Positions 1-9,300 of a stretch of DNA of 38,866 bases are shown in pieces. Both the position numbers and the translations under genes were made by a program. Positions within the stretch are counted from its first letter, which is position 1, and each line of letters opens with the position of its first letter. The notes under the pieces are model-generated. The model was not told the DNA's origin. It did not search any database and was given only the letters and a program-made list of their open reading frames with translations. Origin of the DNA: RGIG4097 sp964599875 (GTDB taxonomy: Bacteria; Bacillota; Clostridia; Christensenellales; CAG-917); contig CAZRHE010000014.1 of NCBI GenBank assembly GCA_964599875.1, positions 1 through 38,866 of the forward strand, in the 5' to 3' direction.

Positions 1-821
1 TCGAGGTAGATGATGCACTTCGACGGGCATTTTTCCGAACACTTTCCGCAACTGACGCACTTTTTGTAGTCGATGACGGGAAGATTGTTCACCATTTCGA
101 TTGCGTGTTCGGGGCAAATCTTTGCGCATAGTCCGCAGCCGACGCAACCGTTTTTGCACATTGCTCTGACGTCTTTCGCACCGCGCAGACAGTTGGAGCA
201 CGCGATATACACTTTTGCTTGTTTGGGTATTCTCTTTATGATTGCCTTAGGGCAAGCGACGATACACCGTCCGCAAGCGATACATTTTTCGTGGTCTATG
301 TAAGCGAATCCGCCGTCGCGCACGTCGATTGCGTGTTCGGGACAGCAGTCCGTACAGGAGCCCATGCCGAGGCAACCCCACTTGCATTGCTTTCTTCCGC
401 CGCCGAGAAGTTCCATACTTCTGCAGTCGCCGTAGCCCATATATTCGTACTTATCGGTGGCGTTGTTTCCGCCCCTGCAACATACGACGAGTTTTGTTTC
501 TTCTCCGCTGACCGAAACGCCGAGGATATCACCGATTTCCTTTTTGTTTTCGGCGGGAGTTGCAGAACAAGCGTCCACTTCGGCGCGACCTTCGACGAGT
601 GCCTTTGCAAAATCAGCACATCCCGCGAATCCGCATCCGCCGCAATTTGCGCCCGAAAGTTTTTTAGTGATTTCGCCTATTCTTTCATCTTCTTGCACCG
701 TAAATTTTTTCCCGCAGACCGCAAGCAGTATTCCGAGCACGAGTGCGGTGACGAACAACACCAGAACCGAATAAAGTATAGTCATCGGATCGACGGTTGC
801 CGCAGAAATCAACGTATTCAT
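1..821 (-). CDS. rnfB: Rnf complex subunit RnfB (partial, C-terminus beyond window)
   Basis: RnfB is the ferredoxin-facing iron-sulfur subunit of the Rnf complex, which oxidises reduced ferredoxin, reduces NAD+ through RnfC and pumps Na+ or H+ across the membrane. The reading frame runs off the left edge; 273 codons are visible. Seen in the translation: an N-terminal membrane helix at about residues 13-36, then the Fe-S domain motif CGGCGFAGC with Cys60, Cys63, Cys68 and Cys85, followed by a run of CxxCxxCxxxCP-type ferredoxin motifs, including CIACGRCIVACP and CVSCGKCSEKCP. The start is the ATG at 821, preceded by AGGAGG. It is the last gene of rnfCDGEAB and begins 13 bases after the end of rnfA. 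The Cys content and gene order leave little doubt. Confidence 0.96.
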   Translation of the reverse strand, partial: MNTLISAATVDPMTILYSVLVLFVTALVLGILLAVCGKKFTVQEDERIGEITKKLSGANCGGCGFAGCADFAKALVEGRAEVDACSATPAENKKEIGDILGVSVSGEETKLVVCCRGGNNATDKYEYMGYGDCRSMELLGGGRKQCKWGCLGMGSCTDCCPEHAIDVRDGGFAYIDHEKCIACGRCIVACPKAIIKRIPKQAKVYIACSNCLRGAKDVRAMCKNGCVGCGLCAKICPEHAIEMVNNLPVIDYKKCVSCGKCSEKCPSKCIIYL

Positions 822-834
822 AGTCGCACACCTC

Positions 835-1422
835 CTAACTTATCATGCCGCTGAATGCGGTGAACGCCATCGCCATAATGGAAGCGGTGATGAGAGTGAT
901 GGGGAAACCTCTGAACGGCTTGGGGACGAGAGTGATATCCATTCTTTCGCGAATACCCGCAAGGAGCAAAATGGAAAGAGTAAATCCGCATCCGCTGAAA
1001 ACGCCGTTGAGGAAGGATTGCAGCAGGCTTATGCCTTCCGCAACGCCGTAGGTCTGAACGTTCAGAATAGCGACGCCGAGCACCGCGCAGTTGGTCGTTA
1101 TCAAGGGAAGATAAACGCCGAGCGCACTGTAAAGAGAGGGCATAAACTTTTTGAGAACCATCTCGACGAGTTGGACGAGCGCCGCTATGACGAGAATAAA
1201 CGCTATCGTCTGCAAATACTCTATCCCCGCAACGACGAGAAGTTTCTGTATGAGCCAAGTGAATATGGACGCAATGCCCATAACGAATATGACCGCTATA
1301 CCCATGCCGAGTGCGGTATCCGTCTTTTTGGATACGCCGAGGAAGGGGCAAATGCCGAGGAATTGGCAAAGGACGAAGTTATTGACGAATATTGCGCCTA
1401 TTATAAGGTAGAAATAAGTCAT
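835..1422 (-). CDS. rnfA: Rnf complex membrane subunit RnfA
   Basis: This is a 195-residue integral membrane subunit of the Rnf complex, homologous to NqrE and to its partner RnfE. RnfA and RnfE form an inverted-topology pair thought to hold a membrane-embedded iron-sulfur centre and to contribute to the ion channel. The translation starts MTYFYLIIGAIFVNNFVLCQ and contains the family signature NNFVLCQFLGICPFLG, with further hydrophobic segments consistent with six membrane helices. The length is normal for the family. The gene overlaps the end of rnfE by four bases, so translation is probably coupled. Family knowledge supplies the function; the sequence supplies the match. Confidence 0.96.
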   Translation of the reverse strand: MTYFYLIIGAIFVNNFVLCQFLGICPFLGVSKKTDTALGMGIAVIFVMGIASIFTWLIQKLLVVAGIEYLQTIAFILVIAALVQLVEMVLKKFMPSLYSALGVYLPLITTNCAVLGVAILNVQTYGVAEGISLLQSFLNGVFSGCGFTLSILLLAGIRERMDITLVPKPFRGFPITLITASIMAMAFTAFSGMIS

Positions 1423-2126
1423 AACGTCACCTCCTCTGCGTTTTCGAGATCCGCTTTGGCGTCTTCTATATGCGCCGCCGCCTCTTCGAGTTTAGCCTTG
1501 CGTTTCTCCTCTTTTTTGTCGGACAGGTAGTTGATGAGAGCCATCAAAAGTCCGAATACGAGGAATCCGCCCGCCGGCATAACGAATATGGAAAGCGCGT
1601 AGTCGGGAGCAAGGGTAAGCCCGAAACTCACCGAGCCGAGAGAGCCTGCGAATATCGTGCCTGCGCCGATAAGTTCTCTGATAAATCCCATGACGGTGAG
1701 GGAGAGAGTGAATCCGAGTCCCATTCCGAGTCCGTCGAGGATACTGTCACCCACCTTGTTCGTGCTTGCAAACGCCTCTGCGCGAGCAAGGATTATACAG
1801 TTGACGACTATGAGCGGCAAGTATATTCCGAGTGCGCTGTAAAGCGCGGGAACGAATTTTTTGAGGAGCATTTCCACGATGGTGACGAAAGTCGCTATGA
1901 TGAGGACGTAGCAAGGGATTCTCACCTTATCGGGAATCACGTTTCTGAGAAGAGAAACGAGCATATTCGAGCACACCAAAACTATGGTAGCGGCAAGTCC
2001 CATTCCGAGCCCGTTGAACGCCGAAGTCGAAACCGCAAGCGTCGGGCAAGTGCCGAGGACGAGCCTGAATACGGGATTGGAAGTGATTATGCCGTTTGTC
2101 AAGATTTTGCCTTTATCGTTTGCCAT
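1419..2126 (-). CDS. rnfE: Rnf complex membrane subunit RnfE
   Basis: RnfE is the second of the two related six-helix membrane subunits (compare RnfA, NqrD). The translation contains NPVFRLVLGTCPTLAVST, the RnfE/NqrD counterpart of the RnfA Cys-containing helix, and about six hydrophobic helices followed by a charged C-terminal tail rich in Lys, Glu and Ala. I place the start at the ATG at 2126 (MANDKGK): AGGAGG lies seven bases upstream, while the in-frame GTG at 2132 nearly abuts that ribosome site. The start is two bases after the rnfG stop. The 3' end overlaps rnfA by four bases. Confidence 0.95.
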   Translation of the reverse strand: MANDKGKILTNGIITSNPVFRLVLGTCPTLAVSTSAFNGLGMGLAATIVLVCSNMLVSLLRNVIPDKVRIPCYVLIIATFVTIVEMLLKKFVPALYSALGIYLPLIVVNCIILARAEAFASTNKVGDSILDGLGMGLGFTLSLTVMGFIRELIGAGTIFAGSLGSVSFGLTLAPDYALSIFVMPAGGFLVFGLLMALINYLSDKKEEKRKAKLEEAAAHIEDAKADLENAEEVTL

Positions 2127-2128
2127 AA

Positions 2129-2746
2129 TCACGCCTCCTTATTATACGCCTTGTATGCGCGCACGGCGGCGGCAACGGCGTTGTGATAACCCGTCGAAGT
2201 GAAAGTCGCGCCCGAAAGTGCCACAACTTCTCCGTCTTTGAGGTCACCGGACGGGGACTTCTTGTAGAAAGTCACACCGTCGATATCGTCGAGGTCGAGC
2301 CCGACGTATTTTGCTTTGTTTGCCTTTTCGACCTTGTTGAAGTAGCCCGCGGTTTCTCCTTGGTCGTAAACGACTACGTCCTTTATAACGCCGTCCGACG
2401 AGATATAGATAAGCATTTCTATCGTGCCGTCTTTCGCGCCGTTGCCCGTCGTGTAGTAGCAATATCCGATTTCTTCTTCACCGTTCTTTGCGACGAAACA
2501 GGAATTGACGTATTCGTCCATTGCCGCTCTATCCTCGGATTTGGATATTCCGCTCACGTCGACACCGTAAAACGCCGCGACGTCTTTCATTATGGTTTCG
2601 TCGGGGTCCACGTAGGTTATCCAGTTCATGACGCCGAGGAGTATGCCGGCGACCAGTGCGATTGCGGCAAGCACGACGACGCATTTTACCAGGTCTTTCG
2701 TGAAGAATCTCTGTTTTTTAGGAGTGGTTGCAACTTGTTCAGTCAT
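2129..2746 (-). CDS. rnfG: Rnf complex FMN-binding subunit RnfG
   Basis: RnfG is a membrane-anchored flavoprotein of the Rnf complex (homologue of NqrC), with its soluble domain outside the cytoplasmic membrane. The 205-residue product has one N-terminal membrane helix (about residues 22-44), then an FMN-binding domain. The flavinylation motif SGAT is at residues 178-181; in this family FMN is joined to the Thr of that motif by the ApbE transferase. No apbE gene is visible in this window. The gene overlaps the rnfD stop by one base, so it is translated as part of the same unit. Confidence 0.95.
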   Translation of the reverse strand: MTEQVATTPKKQRFFTKDLVKCVVVLAAIALVAGILLGVMNWITYVDPDETIMKDVAAFYGVDVSGISKSEDRAAMDEYVNSCFVAKNGEEEIGYCYYTTGNGAKDGTIEMLIYISSDGVIKDVVVYDQGETAGYFNKVEKANKAKYVGLDLDDIDGVTFYKKSPSGDLKDGEVVALSGATFTSTGYHNAVAAAVRAYKAYNKEA

Positions 2747-3840
2747 TATTCCGCCTCCTTTACGCCTTTCTTTTCAAGGCGTTTTTCTTCGATTTTAACA
2801 AGCCATTCTTTAGGTTTTTTCGCAATATTCGTTCTCGGCGTGCCGAACGCTTTCGGACGAAGTTTTTCAAGGAGCGGAGTTGCTATATTCATGAGAAGTA
2901 TAGCAAAGGACACGCCCTCGGGATACGAACCGAATCTTCTTATAATCACCGTGATAAATCCGAGCCCTATGCCGAACAAAACGACGGCAAGCGTGGATTT
3001 AGGCGAGGTTGCGTAGTCGGTCGCCATAAAGAATGCACCGAACATAAGACCGCCGCCGAGAAGGAAGGTCCATATATATTCGCCGACGTAACCCGTTTTC
3101 GCATAGAAAATCGCGGTAAACACGACGACGGAAGCGATATAGATGACGGGGATACGAACGTCTATCGTGCGTCTTATCACGAGATAGACCGCGCCGATAA
3201 GCACCGCAAGGGTACAAACTTCGCCCGCACTGCCCCCTATTCTTCCGAGGAACATATCAAGCGCGCTGAGCCCTTCTGCGGGATTGACGCCTGCCGCCGC
3301 ACCTTCGACGATTGAAAGCGGAGTTGCGGTCGTGATTGCGTCGGGAAGATTGATATTGACCGCTTGACCGAAATAGGTGAACAAATTCGCGCCGTCCGAA
3401 AGGTCGATGGGTGCGACGAATTTCGTCATCACGCCCGTCCAACACAGCATAACGAATATACGCGCCGCGATTGCGGGGTTAGCGAAGTTTCTGCCTATTC
3501 CGCCGAAAAGCATTTTGACGACGAGAATTGCAAACGCCGCCCCGACTATCGCCACATAAAACGGCACGACTGCGGGAAGGTTGAGTGCGAATATCATGCC
3601 CGTAACTATCGCGGACAAGTCGCCGACGGATTGTTCTCTCTTGGTAATCACGTTGAAAAGCCACTCGCAAAATACCGCCGTCGCAACGCTCAAAATCGTC
3701 AAGAAAAGCGGATAGAATCCGTAAATCAGGATAGACGCAATGAGAGTCGGACACAGCGCGATAATCACGTCGAGCATGATTTTTCTCGTGCTTGTCGGAG
3801 AGGTGATATGGGGAGAAGAGGACACTACGTACTTTGACAT
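2746..3840 (-). CDS. rnfD: Rnf complex membrane subunit RnfD
   Basis: RnfD (NqrB homologue) is a multi-helix membrane subunit that carries a covalent FMN and is part of the ion-translocating core. The 364-residue translation shows many hydrophobic helices, the family motif FANPAIAARIF, and a flavinylation-type motif DAITTATPL. Compared with the common form D-x-x-(S/T)-G-A-T, Thr replaces the Gly before AT; the modified Thr itself is kept. The start MSKYVVSSSPH lies one base after the rnfC stop. Length and order fit rnfD exactly. Confidence 0.95.
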   Translation of the reverse strand: MSKYVVSSSPHITSPTSTRKIMLDVIIALCPTLIASILIYGFYPLFLTILSVATAVFCEWLFNVITKREQSVGDLSAIVTGMIFALNLPAVVPFYVAIVGAAFAILVVKMLFGGIGRNFANPAIAARIFVMLCWTGVMTKFVAPIDLSDGANLFTYFGQAVNINLPDAITTATPLSIVEGAAAGVNPAEGLSALDMFLGRIGGSAGEVCTLAVLIGAVYLVIRRTIDVRIPVIYIASVVVFTAIFYAKTGYVGEYIWTFLLGGGLMFGAFFMATDYATSPKSTLAVVLFGIGLGFITVIIRRFGSYPEGVSFAILLMNIATPLLEKLRPKAFGTPRTNIAKKPKEWLVKIEEKRLEKKGVKEAE

Positions 3841-3841
3841 A

Positions 3842-5143
3842 TCACTTTATCCCCCTTATTTTAATTTCTTTTTTAGAAAGCCTTATCGCCTGAACGAGAG
3901 GGCGTTTCGATGGACAGCAATAAGAACAAACTCCGCATTCTATGCAGTTCATGACGCCGAGTTTTGCAGTCGTTTCGTAATCCCCCGCGATTATCGCTCT
4001 TTCGATATCTCTGGGCATAAGGTTCATAGGACAACGTTGTATGCACTTTCCGCAATTTATACATTGCGTGGTGCCGTCCGTGTTGAATTCCTTCTTGGTG
4101 AGGAACAAAAGTGCGGAAGAGCCTTTCGCGCAAGCGACGTCGAGGTCTGCTTGTGCAAATCCCATCATAGGGCCGCCGCTGACCACTTTTTTGGTTGCGT
4201 CTTCGTCCACGCTTCCTCTGCAATGTTCGTAGATATAGGAATAGAGAGTGCCCGTGCGCACCCAGTAATTGCCGATTTTGTCCACTCCTCTGCCCGAAAC
4301 CGTCATAGCGCGCTTATAAAGAGGCTCTCCGAGTTCGATTGCTCTTGCGACGGCAAGCGCGGTATGCACGTTGGACACCACGCAACCGACGTCCGCAGGA
4401 AGACCTCCCGGCGGGACCGCTCTTTTCAAAATGGCGTAGATAAGTTGTTTTTCCGCGCCTTGCGGATATTTCGCGACCAAAGTCAAAACCGAAATATCTC
4501 CGCCGTCTGGGCATTTGGACGCAAGAATGGCTATCGCCTCTTTCTTGTTCGACTCTATGCCGATATACGCTTTGCTTACGCCGAGTGCTTTCATCTCGTA
4601 ACGCACGCCGCGCAAAAATTCGTCTGTATGTTCGACGAGAAGTCTGTAGTCGCAAGTTATGTACGGTTCGCATTCCGCGCCGTTGATTATGAGAGAATCC
4701 ACGGGTTTCGAGGGTGCGAATTTTACGTGAGTGGGGAAAGTTGCGCCACCCATACCTACTATGCCCGCCTCTTTTATACGAGTCAAAATTTCGTCCCTGT
4801 CGGGGTTTTCAAGGACGGGAAGGCTGACTTTATCATACTTGAAGTCGTTGTCGATGACGATATGATCCGCCTCTACGCCGTTCGCGGTCGAAAGACGCTT
4901 GATTGCGCTGACCGTGCCCGATACGGGTGCGAAAACGTGAGCGGACACGAAGCCGCTCCCTTCTCCTATCATCTGACCTTCTTTCACGTAATCACCGACG
5001 GACACTATCGCCTTTGCGGGTGCGCCGATGTGTTGAGATAAAGAAACGTATAACTTGTCGGGGATGCTGAAATCGTAAAGCGGACAGTCCTTGGTGCGTT
5101 TATTTGCGCTTGGATGTGTTCCGCGACGAAACGTTCTATACAT
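3842..5143 (-). CDS. rnfC: Rnf complex NADH-binding subunit RnfC
   Basis: RnfC is the soluble subunit at the NAD+ end of the complex. It has an NADH/FMN-binding fold related to Complex I NuoF, and two [4Fe-4S] clusters. The 433-residue product begins with the family's typical N-terminus and contains the glycine-rich nucleotide-site motif GIVGMGGATFPTHVKF. Two cluster motifs lie near the C-terminus: Cys361, 364, 367, 371 and Cys400, 403, 406, 410. The start MYRTFRRGTHPSANK is typical of clostridial RnfC and has AAAGGAAC upstream. It is the first gene of the operon, about 90 bases downstream of a consensus promoter. Confidence 0.96.
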   Translation of the reverse strand: MYRTFRRGTHPSANKRTKDCPLYDFSIPDKLYVSLSQHIGAPAKAIVSVGDYVKEGQMIGEGSGFVSAHVFAPVSGTVSAIKRLSTANGVEADHIVIDNDFKYDKVSLPVLENPDRDEILTRIKEAGIVGMGGATFPTHVKFAPSKPVDSLIINGAECEPYITCDYRLLVEHTDEFLRGVRYEMKALGVSKAYIGIESNKKEAIAILASKCPDGGDISVLTLVAKYPQGAEKQLIYAILKRAVPPGGLPADVGCVVSNVHTALAVARAIELGEPLYKRAMTVSGRGVDKIGNYWVRTGTLYSYIYEHCRGSVDEDATKKVVSGGPMMGFAQADLDVACAKGSSALLFLTKKEFNTDGTTQCINCGKCIQRCPMNLMPRDIERAIIAGDYETTAKLGVMNCIECGVCSYCCPSKRPLVQAIRLSKKEIKIRGIK

Positions 5144-5237
5144 CTTGTAGTTCCTTTGCAGTCGTCTGCACGTTGTAATACTTTCGGAAAACGGACGAAA
5201 GCGAACGTTCTCCGATTATGGTTTTATTAGTATGCAT

Positions 5238-5266
5238 ATTATATAACAGTTTTTCTATAATGTAAA
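5238..5266 (-). promoter_or_regulatory. sigma-A promoter of the rnf operon
   Basis: On the minus strand TTTACA (5266-5261) and TATAAT (5243-5238) are separated by exactly 17 bases. Transcription should begin near 5231, giving an untranslated leader of about 88 bases before rnfC. It lies just after the TauE/SafE gene, which has no visible terminator, so some read-through into rnf is possible. Confidence 0.8.
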
Positions 5267-5275
5267 TACCCCATT

Positions 5276-5650
5276 TTAACTTTTTTTGATGCCTTCGACG
5301 AAGAGGGACGCCGTCGCGACCGCAATCAAAAATCCACCGAAAAGCGAGGATAACAATTCGTTTCCCATATCGAAAGCAAGCGAGGCGGATATCGCGGTGC
5401 AAATAAGCGCGGGCAAAAGAAGATATCCTACGTTTTCAAAAGTCACGAGTTTGTTCTTCAAATGCAAAATCAAGGACGCAATCCCCGTAGGGACGAAAGC
5501 AAGCAAGTTGACGTATTGCGCGGTCAACTGATCCACTCCCATCCCGAAAGTCAAAAGCGGAATGGTGAGAGTGCCTCCGCCCATTCCCATGCCGGCAAGT
5601 ATTCCGCCTGCAAGCCCCGAAAGCAAAAAATATATCCAATTCTTATTCAC
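5276..5650 (-). CDS. half-length TauE/SafE family permease (second of pair)
   Basis: The 124-residue product is a small membrane protein of the sulfite exporter TauE/SafE family (DUF81). It opens with the glycine-rich motif GGILAGMGMGGGTLTIPLL, typical of each repeat half, and has about four hydrophobic helices. Full-length family members have two such halves in one chain (about 250 residues); here each half is a separate gene, and the partner starts 149 bases after this one's neighbour ends. The start is a GTG with GGGAGG seven bases upstream. The family moves organic or sulfur-containing anions; the substrate cannot be told from sequence. It probably works as a heterodimer with the upstream half. 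Confidence 0.85.
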   Translation of the reverse strand: MNKNWIYFLLSGLAGGILAGMGMGGGTLTIPLLTFGMGVDQLTAQYVNLLAFVPTGIASLILHLKNKLVTFENVGYLLLPALICTAISASLAFDMGNELLSSLFGGFLIAVATASLFVEGIKKS

Positions 5651-5799
5651 GTTTTACCTCCCGTCAATCGCTAAAACAATTCCGCAACGGTTGAATTTCG
5701 CGGGGACAAAACCCTCGTCATCGTTTTTGTGCAACAATTCATATTTTGCACGAAAACACTGTTTATATCGCGATTTTGCATATATAAACGCCGTGTTCG

Positions 5800-6219
5800 T
5801 CAAAAAATCATTTTCAGCCCCGCAAGCATCATAAGTCCGTAAAACAGAAATCTTAAAAGCACGTTGTTCGCCTTTTTGAGCGCAAGCGCGCCTACTATTC
5901 CGCCGACCACGACGCCCGCGACGGTGGTGGGAAAAATCGAATAATCGTAACTTCCTTTCATCCCGTAGACGACCGCACTGACGGCGCATAAAGGCAGTAT
6001 AATCATAATCGCGGTGGCGTGCGCTTTCTTTGCTCCGAGCCCGAAAAGATAAGTGAGCACGGGGACGACGAGCATCCCTCCGCCCGCGCCGAAAAGTCCG
6101 TTGACCGCGCCTATCGCAATTCCCGCGAAAACCGCGAAAATTTTCGTCTTTTTTTCTTCAAAAGTGGATTTCGTTTTGAATTTCGACAAGTGTTTTACGC
6201 CGGCAGATATCTTTTCCAT
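5800..6219 (-). CDS. half-length TauE/SafE family permease (first of pair)
   Basis: This 139-residue membrane protein is the other half of the TauE/SafE pair. After a short Lys-rich cytoplasmic N-terminus it shows the repeat motif GAVNGLFGAGGGMLVVPVL and about four membrane helices. I chose the ATG at 6219 (MEKISAG) over an in-frame TTG at 6267, which would add an unlikely Phe-rich extension. The ribosome site is weak (AAAGAAAA). It is divergent from the large lipoprotein gene at 6369. Being the front half of an ancestral full-length gene is an inference from order and motif; the 149-base gap argues against a recent frameshift. Confidence 0.85.
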   Translation of the reverse strand: MEKISAGVKHLSKFKTKSTFEEKKTKIFAVFAGIAIGAVNGLFGAGGGMLVVPVLTYLFGLGAKKAHATAIMIILPLCAVSAVVYGMKGSYDYSIFPTTVAGVVVGGIVGALALKKANNVLLRFLFYGLMMLAGLKMIF

Positions 6220-6368
6220 AATTATATTTTCTTTAATTTGGAAGAAAATATGAAATACGTTTGCCAAATTATTGATTTTGTTATATCATATTTTAGCCTA
6301 TCATTATATATAACCGCGCGGAATACGCGCGTGAATAAATCAGAATCACATTAGGCATAAAGGAAAGT

Positions 6369-9300
6369 ATGAAAAAGAAAAGACTGACTTTATTAGCACT
6401 CATGACCGCACTTCTTATGGTGTTGTCACTCACCCTCTTCGTTGCGTGTAACAACGCGGAAAATCCTGCGGAAACGCCCAAAACCGATACGGAAATCAAG
6501 GCGACCGAAGGATTGTTGATTTCCAACTCCGACTTCAAAGTCGTAGACACCGCGGACGGCGCAACCTATCCCCTCTCCATAACCGATTGGAAAGGCGCGT
6601 CCATGTATAGCAGCGGCTCTTATCCCAAGGGCGTCATCGCAGGCGCAATCAGCCTCGAAGAATCCCTCTACACCGCAAACGCATCCAAGTGGAAAGACGA
6701 AGACGGCACAATCTACAATCTTCTCAAATCCCACTACTCTTCGGCGGACGACGCAATCAACAACGCACTCATGATTTATATGCCGAAGAAAGCGGATATT
6801 CAAGACGCAAAGAACGACGACTACGGTCCCACCGCATACGGCTATACTTCCGCGACTTTCTCCCTCGAGGCGAACAAATATTATAAGTTGTCCGTCGACG
6901 TCCTCACCTACGACATCCAAGGTACTCTCAAAGACGACGGCACTCAAAGCGACAACGCAAACCCTGGCGCGAGAATTTACGTTTCCTCTAACGCATATGC
7001 GGAATTTGCGAATATCAACACCAACGGCGAATGGAAAACTTACACCCTCTACGTCGAAGGCGGTGCGGAATCCGCGACCTCTCTCGCCGTGCAACTCGGT
7101 CTCGGTAAATACACCTCCGAATACACCAACGGTTTGACCACCGGTTATGCGTTCTTCGACAACGTGAGCCTCACCGAAATCCAAGGCAGCGAATACGCGA
7201 CCGCGTCCGAAACCGAAGAAAACGGCAATGCAAGCGTCACGGCGGAACAATTCCGTGAAAACAATCAAACCCTCACCATCAAAGTCCCCAACGGCAGATT
7301 CGATTTCGGCACCACCAAAGTCGGCTCTTCCGCAACCGCGTCCAACTGGTCCGTAGTGACCGACGGCAACGCGCCCACCGGACTTGGCAAAAACGGCATC
7401 ATCGACGTCACCAAATTCGAAGACAACTATTCTTCCTACGCCGCGACTCACTACGAGAAAGTCGGCGACGGCGACGCGACCATCAAAAATCCCGCAATCT
7501 ATCTTTTGAGCAACGACTTCCCGAACGTCATCAAAAACTTCGGCGATAACAGAGTCGGCTCGAACGTCTATATGCTTTCCCAACAAAAGATGACCGCAAA
7601 CGGACTTAAATCTTCCAAGTCCATAGTCGTCGAAAAAGGTAAATTCTATGCAATCTCCGTGTCCGTCCTCACGCACAACGTGCACGGCGCAGGCGTCACC
7701 CTCAAACTTTCGGGCGAAGGCAAAGACGTCCTCATTAAAGGCATCAGCGCAAACAGAACGGACGACCAATTCAAAGATGGTTACTACGGCGAATCCCCCG
7801 TCGGCACCAACGGCGCATGGACGACCTATACGTTCTATATCGCGGGCAACCAATATAAGAACACTTCTTACAATATGTCCTTGTGGCTCGGCACGGGCAA
7901 CACCTACGACAACACCGCGGTGACCTATACCGAATACGAAAGCGCAACCAAATACAACGAAAATCAAACCACCTACGCATCCAACGGCACCTTCTCTACC
8001 GGCTGGGCGTTCTTTGACGAAGTCAAACTCGCCGAACTCACCGAAGACCAATGGAATAACGCAGGCACCATAACCGATTACGAAGTCGACGCAGAAAACA
8101 GCAATTTCGCAGGATACGTCAAAGTAGACCTTGCAACCGAAAACCTCTTCGCATCCACTTCAATTTCTGCGGACTTCGCTAACGTCCAAGACAATGCGGC
8201 GAATTACGACGACAACACACTCGGCACCCCCGCAGGCTTCTCCGCGGACAGCCTTCTTAATAAAATCGCGACCGACAATACCCTTCCCGTCATCGACGTG
8301 ACCGCAGGCGTCGTCAGTCTTGCAGGCGATGCGGACTTCTCCCGTTACGGAATCTCCCACCCCGGCACTCCTTACGCAATCGAAAGCGAACGCGCGATTA
8401 TGTTCAAGGCGAACTCTTCGGATTCCTACTTCCTCCTCGAAACGGATGCTTTCACCGTCGCAAAGAACGGCACTTATCGCATCTCCTTCTGGGTTAAGAC
8501 CGTAGGTATGAAATCCACCTCGGGCGTGTATGCGTATCTCGTTGACGGCGAAGACGTCGAAAAGACTTCCTTCACCCTCATCAACACTTCCACCTACGAC
8601 GAAGACGACGTAGAAACCACCGAATGGAAAGAATATTCCTTCTACGTCAAAGGCAACGAACTCGAAGGTCAAAATCTCTCCCTCCGTTTCACATACGGCA
8701 CGGGCAATCGTTGGGCGTCCTCTACGCTTGCAAACGGCGCGGCGTTCATCTCCAACCTCAGCATGACCGAAATCGAATACGACGATTACAGCAACGTCAA
8801 GACCGGCACGACAGTCAAGACTTTGAGCCTCTCCACCGTTACTCCGTCCTCGGGTTCGTCTTTCACCAACGGCAACTTCTCCGACTTCAGCGTGTCCGAC
8901 ACCAAATGGACGGACGATAACGCCGCACAAGGCGACCTTGCGCAAAACAACTACGCGGGCGTTCCTTCCAACTGGACGATAAACGACTCCACGTATAAAC
9001 CTAACGGCGACGACCAAGAAGATAAGAACACTTATAAGGAAACTTATAAGGACGATAGCAACCTCGTCGCAGGCGTCGTCAAACTCGACAAACAAACCGA
9101 CGACTCGAACTTCTACGATGCAAGTTATCAAATCAAGCATTTGTTCGGCGATACGACCGCATCCGCTTTCAACACCCTCTACGGCGCGGAAGACGACTCT
9201 TACTTCGACAATGCGGAACGCATCGGCGCGCCTTACGTCCTTGCTCTTGCAGGACTTAACGGCAACAAATACACCCGCTCGTTTGCATCCGGAACCTTCT

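Noticed and set aside
3740..5041. Plus-strand open frame of about 430 codons over rnfC
   Set aside because: rnfC on the minus strand has full family motifs; the plus frame has none.
6426..8051. Second long minus-strand open frame opposite the lipoprotein gene
   Set aside because: Same reason: shadow of biased codon use.
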